A stretch of 7,168 nt of DNA from Candidatus Eiseniibacteriota bacterium (lineage in GTDB: Bacteria; Arandabacterota; Arandabacteria; Arandabacterales; Arandabacteraceae): NCBI GenBank assembly GCA_030622265.1, contig JAUXGG010000078.1, forward strand, positions 1-7,168. Direction: 5' to 3'. The notes below the pieces were generated by a model. That model saw only the letters and a program-made list of their open reading frames with translations. It made no database searches and had not been told where the DNA came from. Each line of letters opens with the position of its first letter. Within the stretch, counting starts at the first letter, position 1. Shown here piece after piece: positions 1 to 6,246 of this stretch. The position numbers and the translations under genes were made by a program.

Positions 1-137
1 ACGTATCCCGCATCGGTGTGACCTTCCTCATGATCGGCTTCGGCGCGACCTTCGGCTATAATGTGATGGGCCGGGTGAGCCTCCTGATCGGACGCTTCCA
101 GTTCCTGCTCACCGACTGGCTGGGCATCATCCAGTAG
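1..137 (+). CDS. C-terminal fragment of an unrecognised membrane protein
   Basis: The window opens inside a gene. The frame beginning at base 3 runs without a stop to TAG at 135-137 and gives about 44 residues. The fragment has one hydrophobic Gly/Phe-rich helix (IGVTFLMIGFGATFGY), then NVMGRVSLLIGRF and a hydrophobic end finishing in LTDWLGIIQ. That pattern suits the last membrane helix of an integral membrane protein followed by an amphipathic membrane-hugging tail. I do not recognise the family and assign no function. It reads in the same direction as the genes that follow, but about 140 bases with a promoter-like element separate it from the next gene, so it is probably a separate transcription unit. 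I am fairly sure this is coding, because the codon use matches the neighbours and the hydrophobic pattern is coherent. Confidence 0.6.
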   Translation, partial: VSRIGVTFLMIGFGATFGYNVMGRVSLLIGRFQFLLTDWLGIIQ

Positions 138-227
138 ACGCTTGAAATATGCCTCGCTCGGGGGACTTCGCGCGCCTTGCAGCCGAGCATTCCGAACCAG
201 CCTCACACGACCACCTGCTTTTAGGTT

Positions 228-256
228 TTGACACCCCAGAGCCCAGTTGTTACTCT
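228..256 (+). promoter_or_regulatory. Candidate sigma70-type promoter upstream of the membrane cytochrome gene
   Basis: A perfect TTGACA lies at 228-233. After 17 bases comes TACTCT at 251-256, which keeps the three most conserved -10 positions (T1, A2, T6). The start codon follows at 280, leaving a short leader that contains a GAAGGGTG ribosome-binding site at 268-275. This is a pattern match only. The -10 is weak and the organism's sigma-factor consensus is unknown. Confidence 0.45.
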
Positions 257-279
257 CGTAGACACTCGAAGGGTGTGTC

Positions 280-918
280 ATGGATGTTGTGAGTATAAAA
301 CTGCTGCTGGCTTTTATTTTTCTGGCCGCCTCCTGTGTGGCCTTTTTCTCTATGCTTCACGTTCTCGGTGCGCCGCACACGCCGCGCTTAAAGGTCTTGA
401 GACTCACCCACCGGATAAGCGGCGCCGCCGCGGTCATTCTCTTTGTCATCCTGGCCGTGATGTGTGTGGTGGGACCGCTGCGCGGGAAGGGAATCCTCTC
501 TTCATGGGCTGCCATGCACCTGACCTTCGCGGCATTGTTCATACCCTTGATCCTCATGAAGATCCTGATCGTCGAGAAGTATCCTGAGCTCAGGAACCGG
601 CTGTTCGGAGTGGGCACGATGCTCTTCGCGGTGGTGTTCGTTCTTTTTCTTACCTCCACCCTGCCGTACCTGGCCGGAGGCGATGCGCCCTTGTCCCTCC
701 TGCCCGCCCCGGACACTGCAGAGAACCTCTCCCTCGGCAAGGATCTCTTCGTGATAAGGTGCGCCAAGTGCCACAGGCTCGACCGCGCCCTCTCGGCCCG
801 AAAGACGCCCGAGGAATGGCGCCGGACCATCACCACGATGCGCGAGAAGGACCCCACGTGGATGGGGGAATCCGAAGCCGAGCGGATCGCGAGTTTCCTG
901 ATATCGATGGGGCCTTAG
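280..918 (+). CDS. Four-helix membrane protein with C-terminal c-type haem domain
   Basis: The 212-residue protein has four hydrophobic helices at about residues 5-28, 46-66, 76-96 and 107-130, then a periplasmic-type tail with a classic haem c attachment motif CAKCH at 161-165. The tail continues TPEEWRRTITTM, so Met187 is a plausible distal haem ligand; Met195 is the alternative. Positive charges cluster in the first loop (R36 to R45) and third loop (K94 to R107). By the positive-inside rule this puts both termini outside, as haem c attachment requires. Histidines 27, 44 and 80 lie at or near helix ends and could bind another cofactor, but that is speculative. An electron-transfer role, perhaps from membrane quinol to a soluble acceptor, is inferred. 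ATG280 follows a GAAGGGTG site. The gene ends 33 bases before the debranching-enzyme gene, so they may be cotranscribed without an obvious functional link. Confidence 0.85.
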   Translation: MDVVSIKLLLAFIFLAASCVAFFSMLHVLGAPHTPRLKVLRLTHRISGAAAVILFVILAVMCVVGPLRGKGILSSWAAMHLTFAALFIPLILMKILIVEKYPELRNRLFGVGTMLFAVVFVLFLTSTLPYLAGGDAPLSLLPAPDTAENLSLGKDLFVIRCAKCHRLDRALSARKTPEEWRRTITTMREKDPTWMGESEAERIASFLISMGP

Positions 919-951
919 GTTGAGGGGCCAAAACATTGGGGAGCCAGGAAA

Positions 952-2964
952 ATGCTGGAGCTGAGTAGGGAAAACCTTCAAGATCTCGAGGGCGCCCTGG
1001 CCAGGGAGTGGCTGGAGACCAATGGCCTCGGCGGGTACGCCTCCTCGAGCGTGCTCGGCATCAACACGAGGAAGTACCACGGCCTGCTGGTTGCGGCGAT
1101 GAATCCGCCGGTCGAGCGGGCGCTTCTGGTTTCCCGGGTGGATGAGACCCTGATCATCAAGGGCTCGAGGTTCGAGTTCTCATCAAGCGAATACGAGGGC
1201 GAGATTCATCCCCGGGGTTACCGCTACCTGGAATCGGTCAGGCTGGACCCCTTCCCGGTGTTCACCTATATCGTCGGAGGACTCAAGGTCGAGAAGACCG
1301 TCTTCATGGTCCACGGGGAAAACACCACCTGCCTGATATACTCTATCGAGAGCCTGCCCGATGGCCCCAGGGCCAGCCAGGTGATCCTGGAGGTGCGCCC
1401 CATCGTGGCGTTCAGGGATCATCATGCCTTGATGCGGGAGAACAGTGATGCCAGCGATCACACGGTGGTCAAGGGCGACGCTGTTCGCATCCGGCCCTAT
1501 GACGGGATGCCTTCTCTCACGGTCTCGATGGGCAATGGCAGGTTTGAGCGCTCCTTCTACTGGTACCGGGGCTTCCACTACCGGCGCGAGAAGGAAAGCG
1601 GCTACCCCCATAGCGAGGACCTCTTCTCGCCGGGACGCCTGGTGTTCACCTTCGAGGACACCGATACCGTTGCCCTGTCCTTCTCAACGCAGGAAGAGCC
1701 GGTCACCGGGATCGAGACTTTGAAGGAGAACGAGATCGCGCGGCGCGAGCGCATCGTGGACACTCCCGTTGCCAACTCGCACCTGGGAAGGACGCTCTTA
1801 TCGGCGGCCGACGCCTTCATCGTGAGGCGCGGAGCCGAAGGGCGATCCATCATAGCAGGATACCCCTGGTTCGCCGACTGGGGCAGGGACACCATGATAA
1901 GCCTTCCCGGCCTGACGCTGGCATCCGGACGGCCCGACGATGCAAAGAGAATCATCCGCACCTTCATCTCAAGCATGGATGAGGGCCTGATACCCAACCG
2001 GTTTGCCGACTCATCATCAGGGGCGGATTATAACAGCATCGACGCGACCCTGTGGCTCTTTGAGGCGGTAAGAAAATACTATGATTATACCGGCGACGGT
2101 GCCTTCATAACTGAGGTACTTCCCGCCCTGAGGGAGTCGCTTAAGTGGCACCTGGATGGAACCAAGTTCGGCATAAAAGCCGACGAGGATGGCCTCCTCA
2201 TCGGAGGGCAGGAGGGCGTTCAACTTACCTGGATGGATGCCAAGATCGACGATGAGGTGGTAACAGCCCGGAGCGGCAAGGCCGTCGAGATCAATGCGCT
2301 CTGGTACAATGCCTTGAGGATAACCGCGGAGTTCTGCTCCGACTTCGGCGGACTGGCCCAGGAGGGCACGTACGATCACCTGGCCCGCACGGCATTCGAT
2401 AGTTTCAACAAGCAGTTCTGGAATCACGAGAAGGGGTGCCTCTATGACTACATAGACGGCGACCACAGGGATGATGCCATAAGACCCAACCAGATCTTCG
2501 CCCTGAGCCTGACCTTCCCCGTCCTTGAGTATGCCAAGTGGAGGCAGGTGATCAAGGTGGTCCAGCAGCAGCTGCTCACTACTTATGGACTGCGCACCCT
2601 GTCCCCTCTCCATCCCGATTACCGGGGCCGCTACGAGGGGGATCTTGAGAGAAGAGATCGCGCATATCACCAGGGCACGGTCTGGCCCTGGCTCATGGGA
2701 CACTATATAAGAGCATACCTGAGGCGATACGGCAGGTCCGGAAAGACCATCACCCACTGCTTCGAGCTGCTCGAGCCATTTGTGGCACACTTCGCCGATG
2801 CGGGCCTGGGCACCATGAGCGAGATCTTCGACGGAGACCCGCCCCAGAGGCCCAACGGGTGCTTCGCGCAGGCCTGGAGCGTCGCGGAGGTGCTTCGCAC
2901 GATCTCGGAGGACCTGCTCGGTACCATAGTCCCCGATAGAAAGGCCCTCAACCGGAGCACGTAG
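952..2964 (+). CDS. Amylo-alpha-1,6-glucosidase (glycogen debranching enzyme, GH133 type)
   Basis: This 670-residue protein matches the bacterial/archaeal debranching-enzyme layout and is full length. The N-terminal beta-rich domain (about 15-270) opens with the family signature EWLETNGLGGYASSS and NTRKYHGLL (residues 19-46). The C-terminal (alpha/alpha)6-barrel domain (about 278-652) carries AGYPWFADWGRDTMISLPG (302-320), LIPNRF (346-351), YNSIDATLW (360-368), TWMDAK (426-431), VEINALWYNAL (445-455), RPNQIFALS (511-519), YHQGTVWPW (572-580) and SEIFDGDPP (623-631). By analogy with related alpha/alpha-barrel glycosidases, D429 and E624 are candidate general acid and base; this is inference. 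The enzyme hydrolyses alpha-1,6-linked glucose at branch points left after phosphorylase action on glycogen or related glucans, in the cytoplasm; no signal peptide is visible. ATG952 follows GGGGAG at 938-943. No other glycogen gene lies in the window. Confidence 0.95.
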   Translation: MLELSRENLQDLEGALAREWLETNGLGGYASSSVLGINTRKYHGLLVAAMNPPVERALLVSRVDETLIIKGSRFEFSSSEYEGEIHPRGYRYLESVRLDPFPVFTYIVGGLKVEKTVFMVHGENTTCLIYSIESLPDGPRASQVILEVRPIVAFRDHHALMRENSDASDHTVVKGDAVRIRPYDGMPSLTVSMGNGRFERSFYWYRGFHYRREKESGYPHSEDLFSPGRLVFTFEDTDTVALSFSTQEEPVTGIETLKENEIARRERIVDTPVANSHLGRTLLSAADAFIVRRGAEGRSIIAGYPWFADWGRDTMISLPGLTLASGRPDDAKRIIRTFISSMDEGLIPNRFADSSSGADYNSIDATLWLFEAVRKYYDYTGDGAFITEVLPALRESLKWHLDGTKFGIKADEDGLLIGGQEGVQLTWMDAKIDDEVVTARSGKAVEINALWYNALRITAEFCSDFGGLAQEGTYDHLARTAFDSFNKQFWNHEKGCLYDYIDGDHRDDAIRPNQIFALSLTFPVLEYAKWRQVIKVVQQQLLTTYGLRTLSPLHPDYRGRYEGDLERRDRAYHQGTVWPWLMGHYIRAYLRRYGRSGKTITHCFELLEPFVAHFADAGLGTMSEIFDGDPPQRPNGCFAQAWSVAEVLRTISEDLLGTIVPDRKALNRST

Positions 2965-2976
2965 ACCGAGGCCCTT

Positions 2977-3017
2977 CGGGAGTTGCGAATGCCCTGCTCC
3001 CGGTTTAGAATATTTTT
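2977..3017 (+). terminator. Weak terminator-like hairpin after the debranching-enzyme gene
   Basis: CGGGAG (2977-2982) and CTCCCG (2997-3002) form a six-pair stem with a 14-base loop, starting 12 bases past the stop codon. A broken T-rich stretch follows, ending in TTTTT at 3013-3017. The stem is short, the loop is large, and the T-run is not adjacent to the stem, so termination may be partial or absent. Confidence 0.3.
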
Positions 3018-3032
3018 GTACTTAAGCCCTGA

Positions 3033-3047
3033 AGGGAGATCACTCTG
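3033..3047 (+). promoter_or_regulatory. Ribosome-binding site favouring a CTG start
   Basis: AGGGAG at 3033-3038 is followed by six bases and CTG at 3045-3047. No ATG or GTG in the transporter frame lies between the upstream in-frame TGA (3030-3032) and TTG at 3063. The spacing to CTG is ideal for translation initiation and the spacing to TTG is too long. The call rests on spacing alone. Confidence 0.5.
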
Positions 3048-3755
3048 TCTCATCAGCTTACATTGCTCCTAGTGAGCGCGGCTTCCATCGGCTTCTTCCA
3101 CACGCTGCTGGGGCCTGACCACTATCTTCCCTTCATAATGATGGGCCGGGCTCGCAGGTGGTCACGCGCCAAGACCTTCTGGGTGACCGCGGTCTGCGGC
3201 ATTGGCCATGTTGGAGGTTCGGTGGTGCTGGGCATGATCGGGATCGCGCTCGGGATCGGCATCACCAGGCTCGAGATCTTCGAGTCCGTCCGGGGCAACC
3301 TGGCAGCCTGGGTTCTGATCGCCTTCGGGCTGGTCTATTTCGTCTGGGGGCTCAAGAGGGCCATCAGGAACAAGCCTCACGAGCACCGGCACCTGCACGA
3401 CGGCGGCCTCACGCACACTCACACCCACGTTCACACCGAGGATCATACCCACGTCCACGACAAGCAGCAGGCGAGCATAACCCCCTGGGTCCTCTTCACC
3501 ATATTCGTTCTCGGTCCCTGCGAACCCCTGATACCCCTTCTTATGTATCCCGCGGCAAAAGCCAGCCTCGCTGGAGTTATCCTGGTGGCTGCCGTATTCG
3601 GAATCGTGACCATCGGAACCATGCTGGGAGTCGTTCTTCTGTCGAGCTATGGAATCAGCCTGCTCCCCATGGCAAGAGTGGAAAGGTATGCCCACGCGAT
3701 AGCGGGCGCCACGATCTGTATGTGCGGCGCCGCGATCCAGTTCCTGGGTCTCTAG
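3045..3755 (+). CDS. Six-helix NicO/UreH/TauE-like membrane transporter with histidine-rich loop
   Basis: With a CTG start at 3045 the product is 236 residues with about six membrane helices. Helix 1 carries HTLLGPDH (19-26), which resembles the His-Asp-His motif of NicO/UreH-type nickel-cobalt transporters and the TauE/SafE-like relatives often annotated as sulfite exporters. GIGHVGG lies in helix 2 (52-58) and GPCEPLIPLLMYPA in helix 4 (157-170). Between helices 3 and 4 a polar loop (112-139) holds 11 histidines, a typical metal-buffering segment. Divalent metal transport is the best guess; substrate and direction cannot be read from sequence. Start choice: the frame is open back to a TGA at 3030. 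AGGGAG at 3033-3038 sits six bases before CTG3045 but 24 bases before TTG3063, the first conventional alternative. CTG also gives an N-terminus (xSHQLTLLLVSAAS) that completes helix 1. The start remains uncertain. Confidence 0.82.
   Translation: MSHQLTLLLVSAASIGFFHTLLGPDHYLPFIMMGRARRWSRAKTFWVTAVCGIGHVGGSVVLGMIGIALGIGITRLEIFESVRGNLAAWVLIAFGLVYFVWGLKRAIRNKPHEHRHLHDGGLTHTHTHVHTEDHTHVHDKQQASITPWVLFTIFVLGPCEPLIPLLMYPAAKASLAGVILVAAVFGIVTIGTMLGVVLLSSYGISLLPMARVERYAHAIAGATICMCGAAIQFLGL
3378..3464 (+). other. Histidine-codon-rich segment encoding the metal-binding loop
   Basis: The transporter's cytoplasmic loop reads HEHRHLHD, then LTHTHTHVHTEDHTHVHD, with histidine at nearly every second residue. 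At the DNA level it is a CAC/CAT-rich near-repeat with ACACTCACACCCACG as its core. It is not an exact tandem repeat, but slippage here could change the loop length between strains. Confidence 0.7.
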
Positions 3756-3836
3756 GCAGGCCATCCTCCTCAAAGTGCAGACTAGATTATAACCCCTCCG
3801 TGTCCGAATTCAGGGATGCTCTCACTCGGGACATAT

Positions 3837-3866
3837 TTGTCGCAATCTGCCTGGCTGTGGTACGAT
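3837..3866 (+). promoter_or_regulatory. Candidate promoter for the large secreted-protein gene
   Basis: TTGTCG at 3837-3842 and TACGAT at 3861-3866 are separated by 18 bases. The latter matches four of six -10 positions, including T1, A2 and T6. Transcription would begin near 3873 and leave a leader of about 65 bases before ATG3940. The leader contains a small imperfect hairpin (around 3872-3894, CTCGT pairing with GCGAG). Pattern match only. Confidence 0.35.
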
Positions 3867-3939
3867 GGTAAAGCCTCGTGCAACGCGAGATGCTATATGC
3901 ACAGGCAGGTGTGAAACAGCATTAGCAGGAGGAAGCGAG

Positions 3940-6036
3940 ATGCGTAAGCGCGTGATGTTACTGAGTGTATGTGTGCTGGTGCTTATTGTCGCTGCGGCAT
4001 CGAGTGTTATCCTGGCGGGGATCCCCCATAGGGTGAACTACCAGGGCCGGCTCTCCGACAGTGTGAGCGGAGATCCACTTCCCGGTCCCCACACGATGGT
4101 GTTCCGTATCTATGATGTGGAAGCAGAGGGCACACATCTGTGGACTGAGACCCAGGTGGTGACAGCGGATACGGCGGGAGTGGTTTCAGCGATCCTTGGA
4201 AGCGTGACATCGCTGGATGTCTCGTTTGATGGCCGGATGTGGCTTGAGGTAGAGGTGGGTGAAGAGATCCTGAGTCCCCGCAGGGAGTTAGTGAGTGTGC
4301 CTTACGCGTTTCATGCGATGGATTCAGACAGTCTTGGCGGACTTCACTCGGATTCCTACTCGCTGGTCGGTCATACGCATGATGACCGTTACTATACTGA
4401 GACTGAGCTGAATACATCGGATGGTTCTGATCCCAACACGGGCTCCAATGTGGTGCATTGGGACAATCTGAACGGTGTACCTGCCGGCTTTGCTGATGGT
4501 ACAGACGATACCGGTGGCGGAACGGGCGACGGTCATTCCCTGGATGCCGACGATGGGTCTCCCGAGGATGTGGTGTATGTCAACGCAGATGGGAAGGTTG
4601 GCATAGGTACGAATGAGGCCGAGCGGTTGTTGCACGTGTATGACGGTTCCGCGGGGACGGTGACGGCGGTGGATGGGGCGGAGCTGGTTATAGAGGATAA
4701 TTACAGTGCGCGGATCAACATGCTTACACCCAATGACAAGTCAGCTGGTATCGACTTCGGTGATCCACAGGATGCGAATGCAGGCTGGGTGACATACGAT
4801 CACGCGACCGATAAGATGAAACTGGGCGTGAACAATGCCAACCGGTTGACCATTGAGAGTGATGGCGATGTGGGTATCGGAACGACCTCGCCTGCGGAGA
4901 AGCTTCACGTTGCAGGTGATATCAGGCTGAATGCGGGTGGTGATATTGCTTTTGCCGGCGATGTCACGCGAGTTTACGAATCATCGGGCGATCTTTATGT
5001 GACTGCCAATGACGATCTGTTCTTGAGGCCGGATGATGACGTCTACATCCGCAAGGATGGAGGTCTCGACTGGGTTCGCTTTGACTCCGACAATGAGCGA
5101 GTAGGCATCGGCACAACCTCGCCGGGGGCTGACCTGGATATTGAAGCGGACAGCTGGGTGGACATCGTGACACTCGGAACCAGTTCCTCTAACAAGTTGA
5201 GATTTGGCAGCGGTCCTGCCTATGCTTCAATCAGCGGTGGGGAGGTTAGCACGAACGACATCGTAATCAGCCATTCTACTGGCAATGTCGGCATAGGCGG
5301 TATAGCGGCCCCCGAGAGGCCACTCCATGTAAAAACGTCAGACGCTCAAACGAATGCTTACTTCGAGAACACGTCTGGTAGCGGAACAGGGCTCTGGACC
5401 AGCGGCGAGAATCAGATATTGTGGTATATTGGAGGCGGTCAGGGATTGGCCAGCACGGGCTATGATATCGGAGCTTATATCAGGGCGAATCGGACCGGGA
5501 ACGGCGGACAGAAGGCTATTCACGCCTATATCGGCACCAGCGACTATACCTATATTTGCTATCGTCGTAGCGACGGGGTGCAGTACGATGTCTATGGCAG
5601 TGGCGGAATCGCATTTGCGATGCCGACATCAAAGGGCGACCGGACCCTGGTGTCCTCGGCGAGCCCGGAGCCCTGGATCGAAGACTATGGAAGCGGCGAG
5701 ATCGTCGAGGGCGTCTGCCACATAGACCTCGATCCCATCTACCTTGACTGCGTAACAGTGAGCGGGCAGCATGCGCTCAAGGTCTTTGTCGAGCTTACCT
5801 CTCCACTTGTAAACCAGTACTACATCGAAAAGAGCCTGACAGGCTTCGATGTGATCGTAGTTGGAGAGGATGCCAAGAACGCGAATGCGTCATTTGACTA
5901 CAGGGTGGTCGGTAAGCGGAAGGGCCGCGAGCTCCTGAGGTTTGAGCAGGCCGGCCCGGTGATGGAGGCAATGCAGGCACCCGAAGCCAGACAGACGCCC
6001 GTCGGTGAGGAAGTCCAGGGGCTCGAGAATCAATAA
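3940..6036 (+). CDS. Secreted modular surface protein: NYQG N-domain, tail-fibre-like motif, VGIG repeats, C-terminal domain
   Basis: ATG3940 follows AGGAGG (3927-3932) at seven bases and begins a clear signal peptide (MRKRVMLLSVCVLVLIVAAA, cleavage probably near residue 26); the frame extends upstream to ATG3865 but without a signal peptide. The 698-residue product is therefore exported. Residues 28-135 form an 'NYQG' domain (HRVNYQGRL, MVFRIYD, LWTE, LVSVPYAFHA). HTHDDRYYTETEL (145-157) and HWDNLNGVPAGFADGTDD (173-190) resemble phage tail-fibre and related surface-protein motifs. Four repeats of the form VGIG(T)x(3-4)Px(3)LHV begin at 220, 311, 388 and 450. Residues about 568-675 (PWIEDYGSGE, GFDVIVVG, FDYRVVGKRKG) form a separate C-terminal domain. 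No enzyme motif is visible, including no S74 autochaperone dyad that I can identify. A fibrous or adhesive surface role is inferred. The gene pairs with the paralogue starting at 6708. Confidence 0.88.
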   Translation: MRKRVMLLSVCVLVLIVAAASSVILAGIPHRVNYQGRLSDSVSGDPLPGPHTMVFRIYDVEAEGTHLWTETQVVTADTAGVVSAILGSVTSLDVSFDGRMWLEVEVGEEILSPRRELVSVPYAFHAMDSDSLGGLHSDSYSLVGHTHDDRYYTETELNTSDGSDPNTGSNVVHWDNLNGVPAGFADGTDDTGGGTGDGHSLDADDGSPEDVVYVNADGKVGIGTNEAERLLHVYDGSAGTVTAVDGAELVIEDNYSARINMLTPNDKSAGIDFGDPQDANAGWVTYDHATDKMKLGVNNANRLTIESDGDVGIGTTSPAEKLHVAGDIRLNAGGDIAFAGDVTRVYESSGDLYVTANDDLFLRPDDDVYIRKDGGLDWVRFDSDNERVGIGTTSPGADLDIEADSWVDIVTLGTSSSNKLRFGSGPAYASISGGEVSTNDIVISHSTGNVGIGGIAAPERPLHVKTSDAQTNAYFENTSGSGTGLWTSGENQILWYIGGGQGLASTGYDIGAYIRANRTGNGGQKAIHAYIGTSDYTYICYRRSDGVQYDVYGSGGIAFAMPTSKGDRTLVSSASPEPWIEDYGSGEIVEGVCHIDLDPIYLDCVTVSGQHALKVFVELTSPLVNQYYIEKSLTGFDVIVVGEDAKNANASFDYRVVGKRKGRELLRFEQAGPVMEAMQAPEARQTPVGEEVQGLENQ
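4597..5331 (+). repeat. Four degenerate VGIG(T)...LHV coding repeats
   Basis: Units begin at 4597 (VGIGTNEAERLLHV), 4870 (VGIGTTSPAEKLHV), 5101 (VGIGTTSPGADLDI) and 5287 (VGIGGIAAPERPLHV). The intervals shrink: 273, 231 and 186 bases. Several units follow a short lead-in such as DGDVG, DNERVG or TGNVG. Units 2 and 3 share VGIGTTSP exactly at protein level, but their DNA differs at several third positions, so these are old, diverged repeats. Such units are common in tail-fibre-like and surface proteins and probably form beta-rich fibrous structure. Confidence 0.8.
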
Positions 6037-6157
6037 GACGATTGATCCACTTATCTGGCCCGCTCGCGGCACTGAGATGAGGGTGATCGCTTTCATCACC
6101 AACTATGAAATCATAGAAAGATCAGGAGAAAACGCCAGAGAAACGGAACCCACATAA
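6026..6157 (+). pseudogene. Relic of the C-terminal end of an IS91-type transposase
   Basis: In the frame of base 6026 the sequence reads RINKTI, DPLIWPARGTEM, RVIAFITNYEIIER, then unrelated residues to TAA at 6155-6157. I recognise this as the conserved tail of IS91-type (Y2) transposases, usually of the form DPLxCPxCGxxMRVIAFIxDxxVIxxILxHL. Here the first zinc-ribbon cysteine is TGG (Trp) and the second is CGC (Arg), each one base from a cysteine codon. The downstream ILxHL segment is lost after IIER. There is no upstream transposase body: the preceding DNA is the surface-protein gene in another frame. This is a decayed fragment, not a functional gene. The first 11 bases overlap the 3' end of the surface-protein gene. 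Confidence 0.65.
6082..6116 (+). repeat. Two adjacent small hairpins within the transposase relic
   Basis: GGTGAT (6082-6087) pairs with ATCACC (6095-6100) around a seven-base loop. CTATGA (6103-6108) pairs with TCATAG (6111-6116) around two bases, or as a five-pair stem with a four-base loop. They lie 46 bases past the surface-protein stop codon and have no following T-run, so they are not a canonical terminator. They may be coincidental products of the old transposase coding sequence. Confidence 0.35.
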
Positions 6158-6162
6158 CCGCT

Positions 6163-6244
6163 TAAGGGTTTCCCAGTTACCTCCTTTCTTGTTCGCCGGT
6201 GTTCTCTCTTGCTTCTGCTGCTCGGCACACTCATAAACCCCTTA
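6163..6244. repeat. Imperfect inverted repeat bounding a pyrimidine-rich noncoding spacer
   Basis: TAAGGGTTT (6163-6171) is complementary to AAACCCCTTA (6235-6244), with one unpaired C. The 63 bases between the arms are rich in C and T and contain no gene that I can support. The right arm ends two bases before the TTGACA of the downstream promoter. It could be an operator, a remnant of a mobile-element end next to the transposase relic, or chance. Confidence 0.35.
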
Positions 6245-6246
6245 CC

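Noticed and set aside
156..188. GCTCGG / CCGAGC inverted repeat after the first partial gene, as terminator
   Set aside because: The stem is only six pairs with a 21-base loop and no adjacent T-run, so it could easily be chance.
228..587. Forward open frame starting before the cytochrome gene
   Set aside because: It overlaps the four-helix cytochrome gene out of frame, its product is Cys/Arg/His-rich without structure, and its start sits on the putative -35 box.
280..918. Photosynthetic reaction-centre cytochrome
   Set aside because: Only the overall architecture is similar. No other photosynthesis gene is present, and membrane haem c fusions occur in many non-phototrophs.
2017..2790. Long reverse-strand open frame (257 codons) opposite the debranching-enzyme gene
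   Set aside because: It lies entirely within a gene with unmistakable family motifs. Its translation has no recognisable domain or ribosome-binding site, as expected for an antisense shadow of GC-rich coding DNA.
3158..3871. Second forward open frame overlapping the transporter gene
   Set aside because: The translation is Arg/Pro/Ser-rich with no hydrophobic pattern, while the other frame gives a coherent six-helix membrane protein with family motifs.
3865..3939. Upstream ATG3865 as the start of the large surface protein
   Set aside because: It adds 25 polar residues before the signal peptide, has no good ribosome-binding site and overlaps the predicted -10. ATG3940 has AGGAGG at ideal spacing.
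4597..5331. CRISPR array or DNA-level tandem repeat
   Set aside because: The repeats are conserved as protein motifs, are unevenly spaced and differ at third codon positions, so they are coding repeats.
3940..6036. Prophage tail-fibre gene
   Set aside because: The protein has a Sec signal peptide and conserved N-terminal domain shared with its neighbour, and no phage structural, lysis or integration genes lie nearby.
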